A stretch of 45,414 bases of DNA, taken from contig VMSZ01000062.1 in NCBI GenBank assembly GCA_013791885.1, positions 1-45,414 on the forward strand. The letters are read 5' to 3'. The notes beneath the pieces were generated by a model. It ran no database searches and was not told the origin of the DNA. It saw nothing but the letters and a program-made list of their open reading frames with translations. A program made the position numbers and the translations under genes. Positions 1 to 8,493 of the stretch are shown here, piece after piece (the stretch's first letter is position 1; each line of letters starts with the position of its first letter). This DNA comes from Sulfurimonas sp. GTDB lineage: Bacteria > Campylobacterota > Campylobacteria > Campylobacterales > Sulfurimonadaceae.

Positions 1-423
1 AACTTGTTAAAACCTATCCTTTTTCGTGCTATTGAACGATTGCGCATACATACCATTGTAGTGTCAAATAAAAAAATTGATATTGGAAAGTCACAATTCA
101 TTAAATATATCATAGTTGAAGCAGGTGCCGATGAGGCTGACCATAAAATCGTAGAAATGCTGCAAAAAGGCGATTTGGTAATCACTGCGGACATTCCTCT
201 TGCAGACAGAGTTATCAACAAAGAAGCACATGCAATTGACCATAGGGGAGAACTTTATAGTGTTGACAACATTAAACAATATCTTGCGATGCGAAATCTA
301 ATGGATAAAATAAGAGAGAGCGGTGAAATAACCAAAGGTCCAAAGCCATACACTCAAAAAGATGCGCAAGGATTTGCAAATCAACTCAACTCATTTCTGA
401 CAAAACATATAAAAAATTCGTAA
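1..423 (+). CDS. UPF0178 (YaiI/DUF188) family protein, 5' end missing
   Basis: The reading frame is open from base 1 and enters mid-gene. The first visible residues (N-L-L-K-P-I-L-F-R-A) match the region just after the conserved N-terminal D-x-D-A segment of UPF0178 proteins, so roughly the first ten residues lie outside the window. The visible part shows family hallmarks: a G-A-D-E-A-D segment, the D-L-V-I-T-A-D-I-P-L-A stretch and a C-terminal G-P-K-P-Y/F-N-type segment. The family is small, cytosolic and PIN-like in fold; its biochemical role is not established. The TTG at base 4 is unlikely to be the real start because homology runs through it. Confident family call, no functional claim. 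Confidence 0.85.
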   Translation, partial: NLLKPILFRAIERLRIHTIVVSNKKIDIGKSQFIKYIIVEAGADEADHKIVEMLQKGDLVITADIPLADRVINKEAHAIDHRGELYSVDNIKQYLAMRNLMDKIRESGEITKGPKPYTQKDAQGFANQLNSFLTKHIKNS

Positions 424-597
424 ATTCCTACAAAACTCACACGACACGAAAAAATAAAAAAAGTCTTGCCTTTAAAAACCAATTATCTTTTCCCCGTAAA
501 TTTAAATTTCTATTTGTATAATCATTGCACAACTTATATCCGTACTGTTGCTATGGCTATATAAATTGACATGAATATTTATTGTTTAGGAGGGAAT

Positions 598-1521
598 ATG
601 AAAACGATTTTAATGTACCTAGGTGTAATTATTTTAACCTTCAATGCAAACGCAAACGAGTTAAAAAGTTTAAATCTCAACCCTTTAAGTAAAGAAGAGA
701 GTAAAGTAATCGTAAATAAAGGGACAGAGAGACCTTTTAGCGGCAAATACTATAAGCACAACGAAGATGGCACCTACTTGTGTAAACGATGTGATGCTCA
801 ACTTTATAAATCCAATTCAAAGTTCGACAGCTCTTGTGGCTGGCCAAGTTTTGATGATGCAATACAAGGGGCCGTTAAGAGAATTCCTGATGCAGACGGC
901 AGACGCACTGAAATAGTTTGTGAAAATTGCGGCGCTCATCTTGGGCATGTTTTTGAGGGTGAAGGTCTTACGGATAAAAATACAAGATATTGCGTAAATT
1001 CTATCTCTCTGAACTTTAAGGAAAAAAATTTACTTTTGGAAAACAAAAAAGCCTATTTTGCAGGCGGTTGCTTTTGGGGAGTTGAGTATCACTTAGAAAA
1101 ACTTGATGGCGTTTTATCAGTCGACTCCGGATATATTGGCGGAAAAGTTCAAAATCCAACATATAAAGATGTTTCAAAGGGAACAAGTGGACACTTTGAA
1201 GCGGTCGAAATAATTTACGACCCAACCAAAGTAAGCTACGAAACTCTTGCGAAACTCTTTTTCGAAATACATGACCCGACGCAAAAAGATGGACAAGGAC
1301 CAGATAGAGGTTCACAATATCTCTCTGCAATTTTCACATCGGATAAAAGTGAACAAGAGACAGTAAATAAACTAATAATGCAGCTAAAAGCAAAAGGTTT
1401 GCAAGTAAGTACAAAAATTTTTGATGCCGATACTTTTTATAAAGCAGAAAATTATCATCAGGATTATTATAAGAAAAATGGCAAAGCACCCTATTGTCAT
1501 GCCTACGTGAAACGATTTTAG
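598..1521 (+). CDS. msrBA: Secreted bifunctional methionine sulfoxide reductase, MsrB-MsrA order
   Basis: A 307-residue protein that reduces both epimers of methionine sulfoxide. I chose the ATG at 598, not the in-frame ATG at 571, because a strong AGGAGG lies at 589-594 and the protein then begins with a Sec-type signal sequence (MKTILMYLGVIILTFNANA). MsrB occupies about residues 30-140: zinc ligands C62/C65 and C108/C111, the C-G-W-P-S-F segment, and the catalytic Cys in R-Y-C-V-N (C132). MsrA follows from about 150 to the end with G-C-F-W-G (C158 catalytic), the G-H-x-E-A-V segment and a resolving Cys near the C-terminus. The signal sequence suggests repair of oxidised periplasmic proteins. 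Fusions are commonly A then B (for example PilB); here the order is B then A. It stands alone, with no neighbour in the same pathway. Confidence 0.93.
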   Translation: MKTILMYLGVIILTFNANANELKSLNLNPLSKEESKVIVNKGTERPFSGKYYKHNEDGTYLCKRCDAQLYKSNSKFDSSCGWPSFDDAIQGAVKRIPDADGRRTEIVCENCGAHLGHVFEGEGLTDKNTRYCVNSISLNFKEKNLLLENKKAYFAGGCFWGVEYHLEKLDGVLSVDSGYIGGKVQNPTYKDVSKGTSGHFEAVEIIYDPTKVSYETLAKLFFEIHDPTQKDGQGPDRGSQYLSAIFTSDKSEQETVNKLIMQLKAKGLQVSTKIFDADTFYKAENYHQDYYKKNGKAPYCHAYVKRF

Positions 1522-1582
1522 GCCCTCAAATAGCTGAATTTATGCAAAAGTCATAAAATCTAGAATATTATGACTTTAAAAC

Positions 1583-1611
1583 TTGACATATAAAATCTAT
1601 TTGCCTATAAT
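1583..1611 (+). promoter_or_regulatory. Sigma70-type promoter of the tRNA-Lys/tRNA-Glu pair
   Basis: A perfect TTGACA (1583-1588) and TATAAT (1606-1611) are separated by 17 bp. The predicted start of transcription falls about 20-25 bp before tRNA-Lys. It is notable because most promoters in this group lack a clear -35 hexamer. The tRNA-Asn gene later in the window has the same arrangement. Confidence 0.85.
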
Positions 1612-1641
1612 TCCCGTCCACAAACAGAAATGTTTGTTTTT

Positions 1642-1717
1642 GTCTTGTTAGCTCAGCTGGTAGAGCACGTCACTTTTAATGATGTGGCCGATGGTTCGAA
1701 TCCATCACAGGACACCA
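1642..1717 (+). tRNA. tRNA-Lys (UUU)
   Basis: A complete cloverleaf can be drawn. The acceptor stem GTCTTGT pairs with ACAGGAC, followed by discriminator A and an encoded CCA (1715-1717). The D arm starts GCTCAG. The anticodon stem CGTCA/TGATG encloses loop CTTTTAA, giving anticodon TTT. The T arm contains GGTTCGAATCC. The gene is 76 nt and is co-transcribed with tRNA-Glu 21 bp downstream. Confidence 0.97.
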
Positions 1718-1738
1718 TTTCTACCCAATATAAAAAGT

Positions 1739-1813
1739 GGCCCCGTCGTCTAGCGGTCAGGATCCATGGTTTTCATCCATGTCACAGGAGTTCGATTCTC
1801 CTCGGGGTCACCA
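1739..1813 (+). tRNA. tRNA-Glu (UUC)
   Basis: The acceptor stem GGCCCCG pairs with CGGGGTC (one G-U pair), followed by discriminator A and encoded CCA. The anticodon stem CATGG/CCATG encloses loop TTTTCAT, giving anticodon TTC. The T loop is GTTCGATTC. Short inverted sequences (AAAAAGTGG before, CCACTTTTT after) flank the gene and overlap its ends; they could extend the acceptor stem of the precursor or, with the T-run, help termination before the convergent tonB-like gene. Confidence 0.96.
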
Positions 1814-1829
1814 CTTTTTAAACTCCCTT

Positions 1830-2561
1830 TTAATTACTCAATTTATACGAAATCGGAACTTCAAGTATTAAATCTTTTTTAGGTTTTGGAAATTTTGCAG
1901 AGACATTTTCAATCGTTTGAACAGCACCTCTACTCAATACTTCACTCGGGGACTTCATAACATTAATGTATGCTACAGTAGCATCAGTCATCAATTTAAA
2001 TTTCACAACTACATCTCCTGTAATCGCTCTTTTTCGAGCACTTCTTGGATAGTAAAGATTCTCTTCCAATAACTTTGTAATAAGAGCTAGGTGTTCTTGC
2101 AAATATTCATCTTCTTCTTTAACTTCTTGTAATATAACTTCATTTTGCACTGCGTTTTGTGTGCTAGTTACAGCATGCGTGGCTTCAACTGTATCTTTTT
2201 TTGAAATATCTGTATCATTTTGAACTGTCGTATTTACCTGTTCAATCACTTTTTCTTGTTTTTCTTTTTTCTCAAGCGCCACTTTTTTTGGTTCAATTTT
2301 TGTAGGCGCTGGAACAGGTTTTGGTATTTCTTTTTTTATCTCTATTTTTGGCTCAATTTTTTCTTCTATTGGAATCTCTTGGGGTGTAAGTTTCTTTGTT
2401 TGCACTTCTTGTTTTGTTTGCTGCAGTGAACAAAGTTTAATGCAGACCTTTTCTTCTTTTACTGTCAGTTTGGAAACATTTGTAAAACTGTAAAAAACTG
2501 CTATAAAAATAGTGAAATGAATAAATAAAGAAATAAGCATGGAGTTTGTATGTCTAATCAT
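1830..2561 (-). CDS. tonB: TonB family energy-transducing protein
   Basis: A 243-residue protein of TonB architecture: one N-terminal membrane segment (about residues 7-27), a long Pro/Lys/Glu-rich periplasmic linker full of P-K/E-P-type repeats (about 45-110), and a C-terminal TonB domain with Y-P-x-x-A-R-K-R, G-x-V-V-V-K-F and a terminal P-I-S-Y-K-L. TonB couples the ExbB/ExbD proton motor to outer-membrane receptors for iron chelates, cobalamin and similar ligands. No exbB, exbD or receptor gene is visible nearby, so it is an orphan copy here. The ATG at 2561 is preferred over an in-frame TTG two codons upstream; neither has a good ribosome-binding site. It converges on tRNA-Glu. Confidence 0.88.
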   Translation of the reverse strand: MIRHTNSMLISLFIHFTIFIAVFYSFTNVSKLTVKEEKVCIKLCSLQQTKQEVQTKKLTPQEIPIEEKIEPKIEIKKEIPKPVPAPTKIEPKKVALEKKEKQEKVIEQVNTTVQNDTDISKKDTVEATHAVTSTQNAVQNEVILQEVKEEDEYLQEHLALITKLLEENLYYPRSARKRAITGDVVVKFKLMTDATVAYINVMKSPSEVLSRGAVQTIENVSAKFPKPKKDLILEVPISYKLSN

Positions 2562-2616
2562 AAGCAAGATGATAGCAAAACCAGTGTTACATAAGAATTA
2601 AAACATGAATATGCGC

Positions 2617-2642
2617 TTGTGTGAGTTGTATAACTCACACAA
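2617..2642 (-). terminator. Hairpin following the second ammonium transporter gene
   Basis: An 11-bp perfect stem (2617-2627 with 2632-2642) has a 4-nt loop and lies 5 bp past the amt stop. No strong U-tract follows on the minus strand, so efficient intrinsic termination is uncertain; it may also act as a 3' stabilising stem. Confidence 0.5.
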
Positions 2643-2647
2643 AAGGC

Positions 2648-3823
2648 TTAAATAGCTCTTCTAAATTCCGGGTACGCTTCAACGCCGCACTCGCTGACGT
2701 CCATTCCCTGTTGCTGATCATCATTTGAAGCTCTGAGTTTAACAAATTTATTAATAATAAATAAAATCACAAAAGAGACAACAAAAGTAAAAACACCAAT
2801 CACTACAACTCCTTTAAGCTGTGCAAAGAATGAAATACCATCTACAAAAATGCCAACAGCCAAAGTTCCCCAAACGCCGTTAACAAGATGCACTGAAAGT
2901 GCTCCAACAGGATCATCAAGCTCAAATTTGTCAAAAATCGGAACAGCTAAAACAACTAAAGCACCGCCAATGGCACCTATGAGAATTGGTATATACATAT
3001 TGTACAAATCAGGTCCCGCAGTAATAGCAACCAATCCACCCAATGCACCGTTTAAAATCATCGTGATATCAAAAAGCTTATATCTAAAGTACATAAAAGC
3101 ACCGGCTACTATAGCACCGGCAAGACCCGCCGTATTTGTGTTCATAATAGTTTTAGCAACTGTATTCGCATTTTCTATACTCGAGATACTCCCGACACTC
3201 CCTCCGTTAAATCCAAACCAGCCAATCCAGAGTAAAAATGCACCAAGTGTTACAAGGGGAATATTTGAAGCAGGAATAACGCGTACTTTTCCTTCTACAT
3301 AACGGCCTTTACGTGCACCTACAATCATAATAGCTGCCAAAAGTGCCCAGCCTCCCGTTGAATGGATAACCGTTGAACCGGCTAAATCATGCATATCTAT
3401 ATCCAAAAAAGTTCCGGCAATAAAATCCGCTCCCCAGCTGATATTAACAATAGCCGGATAAATAAATGCGCCCATGATAACCGCAAAAATAGCTAAAGGA
3501 ATGATGCGAACTCTCTCACTCACACCTCCACTCATGATATTGATAGTCTTTCCAACAAAAGCCATCTGAAATAAAAACGCAGCCCAAATACTCATATTGC
3601 TGTTTTCCCAAGAGCCAAACGCAACACTGTAGCCGACAAGTAAAAACGCAATGGAGGCTACTGCGTAAATCATTACATTAATAGTGAGAACAGAAGTTAC
3701 GTTTTTTGTGCGGACAAGCCCTGCTTCAAGCATTGCGAAACCAGGAACCATGAAGATTATAAGAACCATTGAAAACAGTGCGAAGAATGTGTCTATTATA
3801 TATTTAAAGTCAGCTTCTAGCAT
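2648..3823 (-). CDS. amt: Ammonium transporter, Amt family (second copy)
   Basis: A 391-residue inner-membrane protein with about eleven transmembrane helices that conducts ammonium. Family features: the opening F-x-M-V-P-G-F-A-M-L-E-A-G-L-V-R-x-K-N segment of helix 1, the conserved D-L-A-G-S-x-V-I-H (first pore His) and H-L-V-N-G-V-W-G (second pore His) motifs. Unlike the upstream copy it has no cleavable signal peptide and starts directly with helix 1. The ribosome-binding site AAAGGGG lies just upstream. It is the last gene of an amtB-glnB-amt block, but it has a probable promoter of its own. The two copies are clearly divergent in sequence, suggesting different affinity or regulation. Confidence 0.95.
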   Translation of the reverse strand: MLEADFKYIIDTFFALFSMVLIIFMVPGFAMLEAGLVRTKNVTSVLTINVMIYAVASIAFLLVGYSVAFGSWENSNMSIWAAFLFQMAFVGKTINIMSGGVSERVRIIPLAIFAVIMGAFIYPAIVNISWGADFIAGTFLDIDMHDLAGSTVIHSTGGWALLAAIMIVGARKGRYVEGKVRVIPASNIPLVTLGAFLLWIGWFGFNGGSVGSISSIENANTVAKTIMNTNTAGLAGAIVAGAFMYFRYKLFDITMILNGALGGLVAITAGPDLYNMYIPILIGAIGGALVVLAVPIFDKFELDDPVGALSVHLVNGVWGTLAVGIFVDGISFFAQLKGVVVIGVFTFVVSFVILFIINKFVKLRASNDDQQQGMDVSECGVEAYPEFRRAI

Positions 3824-3895
3824 AGAAGATATCCCCTTTGAAATTTAGTCAAAGTGAAGATTTTATCAAAAAAAAAAAGATTTGCAAGAAAAAAA

Positions 3896-3912
3896 TGATT
3901 AAAATTTAATCA
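3896..3912. promoter_or_regulatory. 17-bp inverted repeat TGATTAA-N3-TTAATCA before amt (candidate operator)
   Basis: A perfect palindrome with 7-bp half sites, centred about 81 bp before the amt start codon. On the minus strand it is followed by about 30 nt, including a T11 run (3878-3868), and then a -10-like GATAAAAT (3867-3860). The same palindrome with the same spacer length occurs before amtB (5783-5799) at a similar distance from a -10 element. The repeated placement argues for a shared transcription-factor site; the factor is unknown. Confidence 0.55.
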
Positions 3913-3919
3913 TTTGAGG

Positions 3920-3947
3920 AATTGCATGGTATAAAAACCATGCAATT
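3920..3947 (-). terminator. Inverted repeat after glnB, possible terminator
   Basis: An 11-bp perfect stem (3920-3930 with 3937-3947) with a 6-nt loop begins 4 bp past the glnB stop on the minus strand. It lacks a good downstream U-tract, so it may only attenuate read-through into amt. Confidence 0.45.
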
Positions 3948-3950
3948 TAA

Positions 3951-4292
<342 letters not shown>

Positions 4293-4311
4293 TTATACTC
4301 CATATGTATGC

Positions 4312-4331
4312 AAAGAGGCTTAAGCCTCTTT
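4312..4331 (-). terminator. 20-bp perfect palindrome between amtB and glnB
   Basis: AAAGAGGCTT is followed at once by its reverse complement (4312-4321 and 4322-4331). In the minus-strand transcript it forms a stem ending in UUU, 44 bp after amtB and 23 bp before glnB. It could attenuate or process the message so that glnB and amtB are made in different amounts. Inference only. Confidence 0.4.
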
Positions 4332-4374
4332 ATGTTTTTCAAATTGTAACCATATTTACAGTGAAAATCAACTT

Positions 4375-5685
4375 TTATATATTAAGACCTCTTTCACCGT
4401 GTACGCCTTCATCAAGTCCTACACTTTCAGTCTCTTCATCTACTCTACCGCCACCTGTTAATGCTGAAGCAATGTAGTATACGATTACTGTGCCCACTAA
4501 AGTAAATACACCTACCACTAAAACTGATTCAAGTTGAACCATAAATTGTCCCATTCTATCACCAGACTCTTTAAGTGGACCGTCCCATAAAAGGTCTTGA
4601 TCCGCCAAAGCAAAGATACCTGTTGCCAATGCACCCCATAAACCAGCTAGGAAGTGAATACCAAAAGCATCTAAAGAATCATCATATCCAAGTTTTTTCT
4701 TTAATACCGCAACACCAAAGAAAGCAACAGCTGAACCAACTGCACCAATAATCATAGCCCCGCCGACATCAACAAAACCAGCAGCTGGAGTAATTGCGAC
4801 TAGACCGGCAACAACACCTGAAGCAGCACCAAGAAGTGTAGGTTTTTTGAACATCATCCATTCAATAACTAACCATGTAATTGCAGCTACAGCAGTTGCT
4901 AATGTAGTTGTTAAGTACGCTAAACCAGCGATAGAGTTTGCACCAAATGCAGATCCACCGTTAAATCCATACCAACCGAACCATAATAAAGCAGCACCAA
5001 GAGCCGTTAGCATTACACTCATAGGTTTCATAGCAACTTTATTGTAACCAGTACGCTTACCGACTAGGAAAGCCAATACTAAACCAGCAAGACCACCATT
5101 CATGTGTACAACAGTACCACCCGCAAAGTCTAGAGCACCAGCATCAAAAAGGTAAGCACCTGCACCACCCCAAACCATGTGTGTAATAGGAGCATAAACA
5201 ACGATTGTCCAAATAGCTACGAAAACTATCCAAGTAGAGAATTTAATTCTCTCAATAACCGAACCACTCGCGATTGCAACCGTAATAGCGGCAAAAGTAC
5301 CCTGGAACACAACAAATACGTAAGTAGGATATGTCCCGCTTAAGTCATTCCATTTAATTCCGTCAAGGAACATATTGCCAAATCCACCCATAAACATTTG
5401 CAAAGTTTCTGAACTTGCAGTTCCGAATGCAACTGAATAACCCGCAGCTATCCATGCGACAAAGGCAACAACAAATGCAGATAAAACCATTGCATATGTA
5501 TTAAGAACATTTTTTGAGCGAGTCATACCCGCATAAAAAAGTGCAAGACCAGCTGGAGTCATAAGTAATACTAATGCTGCAGACATCATCATCCATGCAG
5601 TATCACCACTATCAAGCGTAGGTGTATCTTCAGCTAGTGCCAAAGAAGGTAAAAGCGTTAACGCTAAGAGTAACCATTTTTTCAT
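4375..5685 (-). CDS. amtB: Ammonium transporter AmtB
   Basis: A 436-residue channel with a cleavable signal peptide (M-K-K-W-L-L-L-A-L... ending L-A-L-A-E), as in proteobacterial AmtB, followed by about eleven helices. Motifs: L-A-L-F-Y-A-G-M-T-R-S-K-N-V-L, D-F-A-G-G-T-V-V-H-M-N-G-G (first pore His), and F-G-I-H-F-L-A-G-L-W-G (second pore His). The Gly-rich, acidic C-terminal tail after the last helix would contact PII. It is first in the block with glnB and the second amt, which fits coordinate control by nitrogen status. A ribosome-binding site AAAGGAAG lies about 5 bp before the ATG. Confidence 0.96.
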   Translation of the reverse strand: MKKWLLLALTLLPSLALAEDTPTLDSGDTAWMMMSAALVLLMTPAGLALFYAGMTRSKNVLNTYAMVLSAFVVAFVAWIAAGYSVAFGTASSETLQMFMGGFGNMFLDGIKWNDLSGTYPTYVFVVFQGTFAAITVAIASGSVIERIKFSTWIVFVAIWTIVVYAPITHMVWGGAGAYLFDAGALDFAGGTVVHMNGGLAGLVLAFLVGKRTGYNKVAMKPMSVMLTALGAALLWFGWYGFNGGSAFGANSIAGLAYLTTTLATAVAAITWLVIEWMMFKKPTLLGAASGVVAGLVAITPAAGFVDVGGAMIIGAVGSAVAFFGVAVLKKKLGYDDSLDAFGIHFLAGLWGALATGIFALADQDLLWDGPLKESGDRMGQFMVQLESVLVVGVFTLVGTVIVYYIASALTGGGRVDEETESVGLDEGVHGERGLNI

Positions 5686-5744
5686 CGTAACTTCCTTTGA
5701 ATTTCCCGATTTTTTAATTTCGGATTTGATTTATTTCGAGGAAA

Positions 5745-5799
5745 AGTATAACATCAAGCTGTATTCATTCTATGCATTTAACTGATTAATTTTTAATCA
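5745..5799 (-). promoter_or_regulatory. amtB promoter region with inverted repeat TGATTAA-N3-TTAATCA
   Basis: The palindrome is at 5783-5799. On the minus strand it is followed by 32 nt and a -10-like TATACT (5750-5745). It is the same palindrome as the one before the second amt gene, and the spacing to the -10 differs by only about 2 nt. Centre-to-start distances near -50 would suit an activator; repression is also possible. The remainder of the 260-bp interval up to gyrA is AT-rich, with no gene seen. Confidence 0.55.
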
Positions 5800-5945
5800 T
5801 ATATTTTCAATCTACAATATGTCATATTATTCTCGTCACATCTTCCCATATATAAATTAAGTAAGCATAAACTCTCCCTATTTCTATATTCCTTAAGGGA
5901 TTGTTAGATATTATAAAACAATTTTTTTTACATAGGGCGTTTTAT

Positions 5946-8429
5946 ATGGGTGACTTGTTAAACAATGATGAAATTCAAACTGTAAAGATTGAAGAAACTC
6001 TACAAAGTAGCTACCTAGATTACTCAATGAGTGTAATCGTTGGTCGTGCACTTCCAGATGTTAGAGACGGACTGAAGCCAGTTCACAGAAGAATTCTTTA
6101 TGCTATGGATAAACTAAGTTTATCTCACGGAGCAAAATTCAAAAAATCTGCACGTATCGTCGGTGACGTTATCGGTCAGTATCACCCGCATGGTGATACA
6201 GCAGTATATGATGCTCTTGTTCGTATGGCGCAAGACTTCTCTATGAGAATGCAACTTGTTGACGGTCAGGGGAACTTCGGTTCTGTAGACGGCGACTCTG
6301 CGGCTGCAATGCGTTATACCGAAGCACGTATGACTAAATATGCGGGAGAACTTCTCAAAGATTTAGATAAAAACACAGTAAATATGATAGACAACTATGA
6401 CGGGACGACTAAAGAGCCTGATGTTATGCCTACGCGTGTACCGAATCTTCTTATTAACGGTTCTTCGGGTATTGCTGTTGGTATGGCTACAAATATTCCA
6501 CCGCACAATCCTACTGAAATCATGAATGGATTAAAAGCCCTTTTAGCAAATCCGGACATTACTCTTATTGAAATCATGGAACATATTAAAGCTCCGGATT
6601 TCCCGACAGGGGGAACGATATTTGGTAAAAAAGGCATTATGGATGCCTATGAGACAGGTCGTGGCCGCATTAAAGTTCGTGCAAAAACACATATAGAGCA
6701 AAAATCTAAAAAAGAAGTTATCGTCATTGATGAACTTCCTTATCAGGTAAACAAAGCCCGTTTAATTGAGAATATCGCAAACCTTGTAAAAGATAAAGCT
6801 ATTGACGGTGTTTCAGAGATTCGTGACGAGTCAGACCGCGACGGTATGAGAGTTGTCATTGAGCTAAAACGCGACGCTATGAGCGAAATAGTTCTCAATA
6901 ATCTTTTTAAACAAACAAGCATGCAAACTACTTTTGGTATTATCATGCTATCTATATTAAATCAAGAACCTAGAATTTTTGGTATTATAGATATACTCAA
7001 ATATTTTATCAACCACCGCAAAACAATCATTATTCGCAGAACAATTTTTGACCTTGAAAAAGCAAAAGCACGTGCGCATATATTAGAGGGTCTTAAAAAA
7101 GCTCTTGATATTATTGATGAAATCATCCGTGTAATCAAAGCAAGTAAAAGTATTGACGAAGCTAGAGATAATCTCGTAAGCGAGTTTGACTTCTCACCAA
7201 TTCAGGCACAAAGCATTGTGGATATGCGTCTTGGTAGATTAACAGGTTTAGAACGTGAAAAAATCGAAAACGAACTTCGTGAAATTCTTGCTCTTATCGA
7301 ATACTTGGAATCAATACTCAGAAGTGAAGAAGTTCTTCACGGAATTATCGCTCAAGAATTTGACGAAGTTTCTGCTATTTACACAGATGAAAGACGTACA
7401 GACATTGAAGATGATTATGATGACATTGATATAGAAGACCTTATTCCTAATGAACCAATGGTTGTGACTATCACTCACAGAGGTTACATTAAACGTGTTC
7501 CTTTAGCCTCTTATGAAAAACAAAAACGCGGTGGAAAAGGCAAAACTGCCGTCACTACATACGAGGATGATTTTATTGAAAGATTCTTTACATGTAACAC
7601 ACATGACACTCTACTTTTTGTAACCGACCGAGGACAGCTCCACTGGCTAAAAGTTTACCGTATTCCTGAGGGAAGCAGAATTGCCAAAGGTAAAGCAGTG
7701 GTAAATCTCTTAAATCTTGTGGCTGATGAAAAAATTCGTTCTATAATCCCAACAACAGACTTCAGCGATGAAAAATCTTTAGTTTTCTTTACACAAAACG
7801 GTATTGTAAAACGTACAAACTTGAGTGAATACTCAAATATCAGAAGCAATGGTGTTAGAGCAATTATTCTTGATGATGATGACGCACTTATTACTGCAAA
7901 AATTGCCGATCAAGACATTAAATACCTCTTTATAGTCACAAAACTTGCTCAGTGTATTAAATTTGAAATAGAAAAAACTCGTGACCAGGGAAGAAGTACT
8001 CGCGGTGTAAGAGGTATTAAGTTCAAACATGAAGGTGATGAAGTTGTCGATGCAAATATCATTGCAAATGATGAGCAAGAAATTCTCATCGTAAGTGAAA
8101 AAGGTATCGGAAAACGAACTGATGCCGGAGAATATAGACTTACTAACCGTGGCGGTTCCGGTGTTATCGCTATGAAAATGACGGCAAAAACTGGAAAACA
8201 TGTTGTTGGCGTCCTTATGGTTGATGAAACTATGGACATGATGGCACTTACCAAAGCTGGAAAAATGATCCGTGTGGATATGCAGAGTATCTCTAAATCA
8301 AGCAGAAACACTTCTGGCGTTTATATAGTAAAAGGTGACGATGTAGCAAGCATTTCACGCTGTATTAAAGAGGAAGAGGATGAAGATGATGATATCGAAG
8401 GTGAAACTTCGTTATTAGATTTGGAATAG
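5946..8429 (+). CDS. gyrA: DNA gyrase subunit A
   Basis: The A subunit of DNA gyrase, which introduces negative supercoils. I chose the ATG at 5946 (M-G-D-L-L-N) over the upstream in-frame TTG at 5901: it gives 827 residues, close to the epsilonproteobacterial length, and has an AGGG 9 bp upstream. Catalytic Tyr is Y124 in R-Y-T-E. The quinolone-determining region reads [10 protein letters not shown], so the usual resistance positions are wild type (T85, D89). The GyrA box Q-K-R-G-G-K-G opens the C-terminal beta-pinwheel domain. The protein ends in an acidic tail. The order gyrA then flgP, flgQ, flgR, asd matches Campylobacter jejuni. Confidence 0.97.
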   Translation: MGDLLNNDEIQTVKIEETLQSSYLDYSMSVIVGRALPDVRDGLKPVHRRILYAMDKLSLSHGAKFKKSARIVGDVIGQYHPHGDTAVYDALVRMAQDFSMRMQLVDGQGNFGSVDGDSAAAMRYTEARMTKYAGELLKDLDKNTVNMIDNYDGTTKEPDVMPTRVPNLLINGSSGIAVGMATNIPPHNPTEIMNGLKALLANPDITLIEIMEHIKAPDFPTGGTIFGKKGIMDAYETGRGRIKVRAKTHIEQKSKKEVIVIDELPYQVNKARLIENIANLVKDKAIDGVSEIRDESDRDGMRVVIELKRDAMSEIVLNNLFKQTSMQTTFGIIMLSILNQEPRIFGIIDILKYFINHRKTIIIRRTIFDLEKAKARAHILEGLKKALDIIDEIIRVIKASKSIDEARDNLVSEFDFSPIQAQSIVDMRLGRLTGLEREKIENELREILALIEYLESILRSEEVLHGIIAQEFDEVSAIYTDERRTDIEDDYDDIDIEDLIPNEPMVVTITHRGYIKRVPLASYEKQKRGGKGKTAVTTYEDDFIERFFTCNTHDTLLFVTDRGQLHWLKVYRIPEGSRIAKGKAVVNLLNLVADEKIRSIIPTTDFSDEKSLVFFTQNGIVKRTNLSEYSNIRSNGVRAIILDDDDALITAKIADQDIKYLFIVTKLAQCIKFEIEKTRDQGRSTRGVRGIKFKHEGDEVVDANIIANDEQEILIVSEKGIGKRTDAGEYRLTNRGGSGVIAMKMTAKTGKHVVGVLMVDETMDMMALTKAGKMIRVDMQSISKSSRNTSGVYIVKGDDVASISRCIKEEEDEDDDIEGETSLLDLE

Positions 8430-8437
8430 TTGTTGCT
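8421..8437 (+). promoter_or_regulatory. Sigma54-like promoter before flgP, overlapping the gyrA stop
   Basis: TTGGAA and TTGCTT are placed so that the invariant GG (8423-8424) and GC (8435-8436) are separated by exactly 10 nt, the -24/-12 spacing of RpoN promoters, and the hexamers match the form typical of flagellar sigma54 promoters in this group. The -24 element overlaps the gyrA stop codon (8427-8429). Transcription would start near 8448 and read flgP, flgQ and flgR, the last of which encodes a sigma54 activator. Confidence 0.6.
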
Positions 8438-8461
8438 TATTTAACAACAAGATAACCCATG

Positions 8462-8477
8462 AGCACCGTACGGTGCT
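8462..8477 (+). promoter_or_regulatory. 16-bp perfect palindrome in the flgP leader
   Basis: AGCACCGT and its reverse complement form a GC-rich stem, followed by TCTTT and then the flgP ribosome-binding site (AAGGA, about 8483-8487). It could be the gyrA terminator, an RNA stem limiting flgP translation, or a protein-binding palindrome. The short T-run makes a modest intrinsic terminator for gyrA plausible. Confidence 0.5.
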
Positions 8478-8493
8478 TCTTTAAGGAAAATTT

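Noticed and set aside
1016-1330. Long antisense ORFs inside msrBA, gyrA, flgR, rhlE, hemN and other genes
   Set aside because: They are mirror frames of well-supported genes with no ribosome-binding sites or domain signals.
1732-1819. Inverted repeat AAAAAGTGG/CCACTTTTT around tRNA-Glu as an attachment site
   Set aside because: It is inverted rather than direct, and no integrase or duplicated tRNA end is present.
1630-1821. Short + strand ORF over the tRNA pair
   Set aside because: It is an accidental frame through tRNA-Lys and tRNA-Glu; both cloverleaves are complete.
2220-2429. Phe/Leu-rich + strand ORF inside tonB
   Set aside because: It is the antisense of the Lys/Glu/Pro repeat linker of TonB.
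5901-5945. N-terminal extension of GyrA from TTG
   Set aside because: The extra 15 residues are not GyrA-like, and the AAGGGA site is too close to the TTG to serve it.
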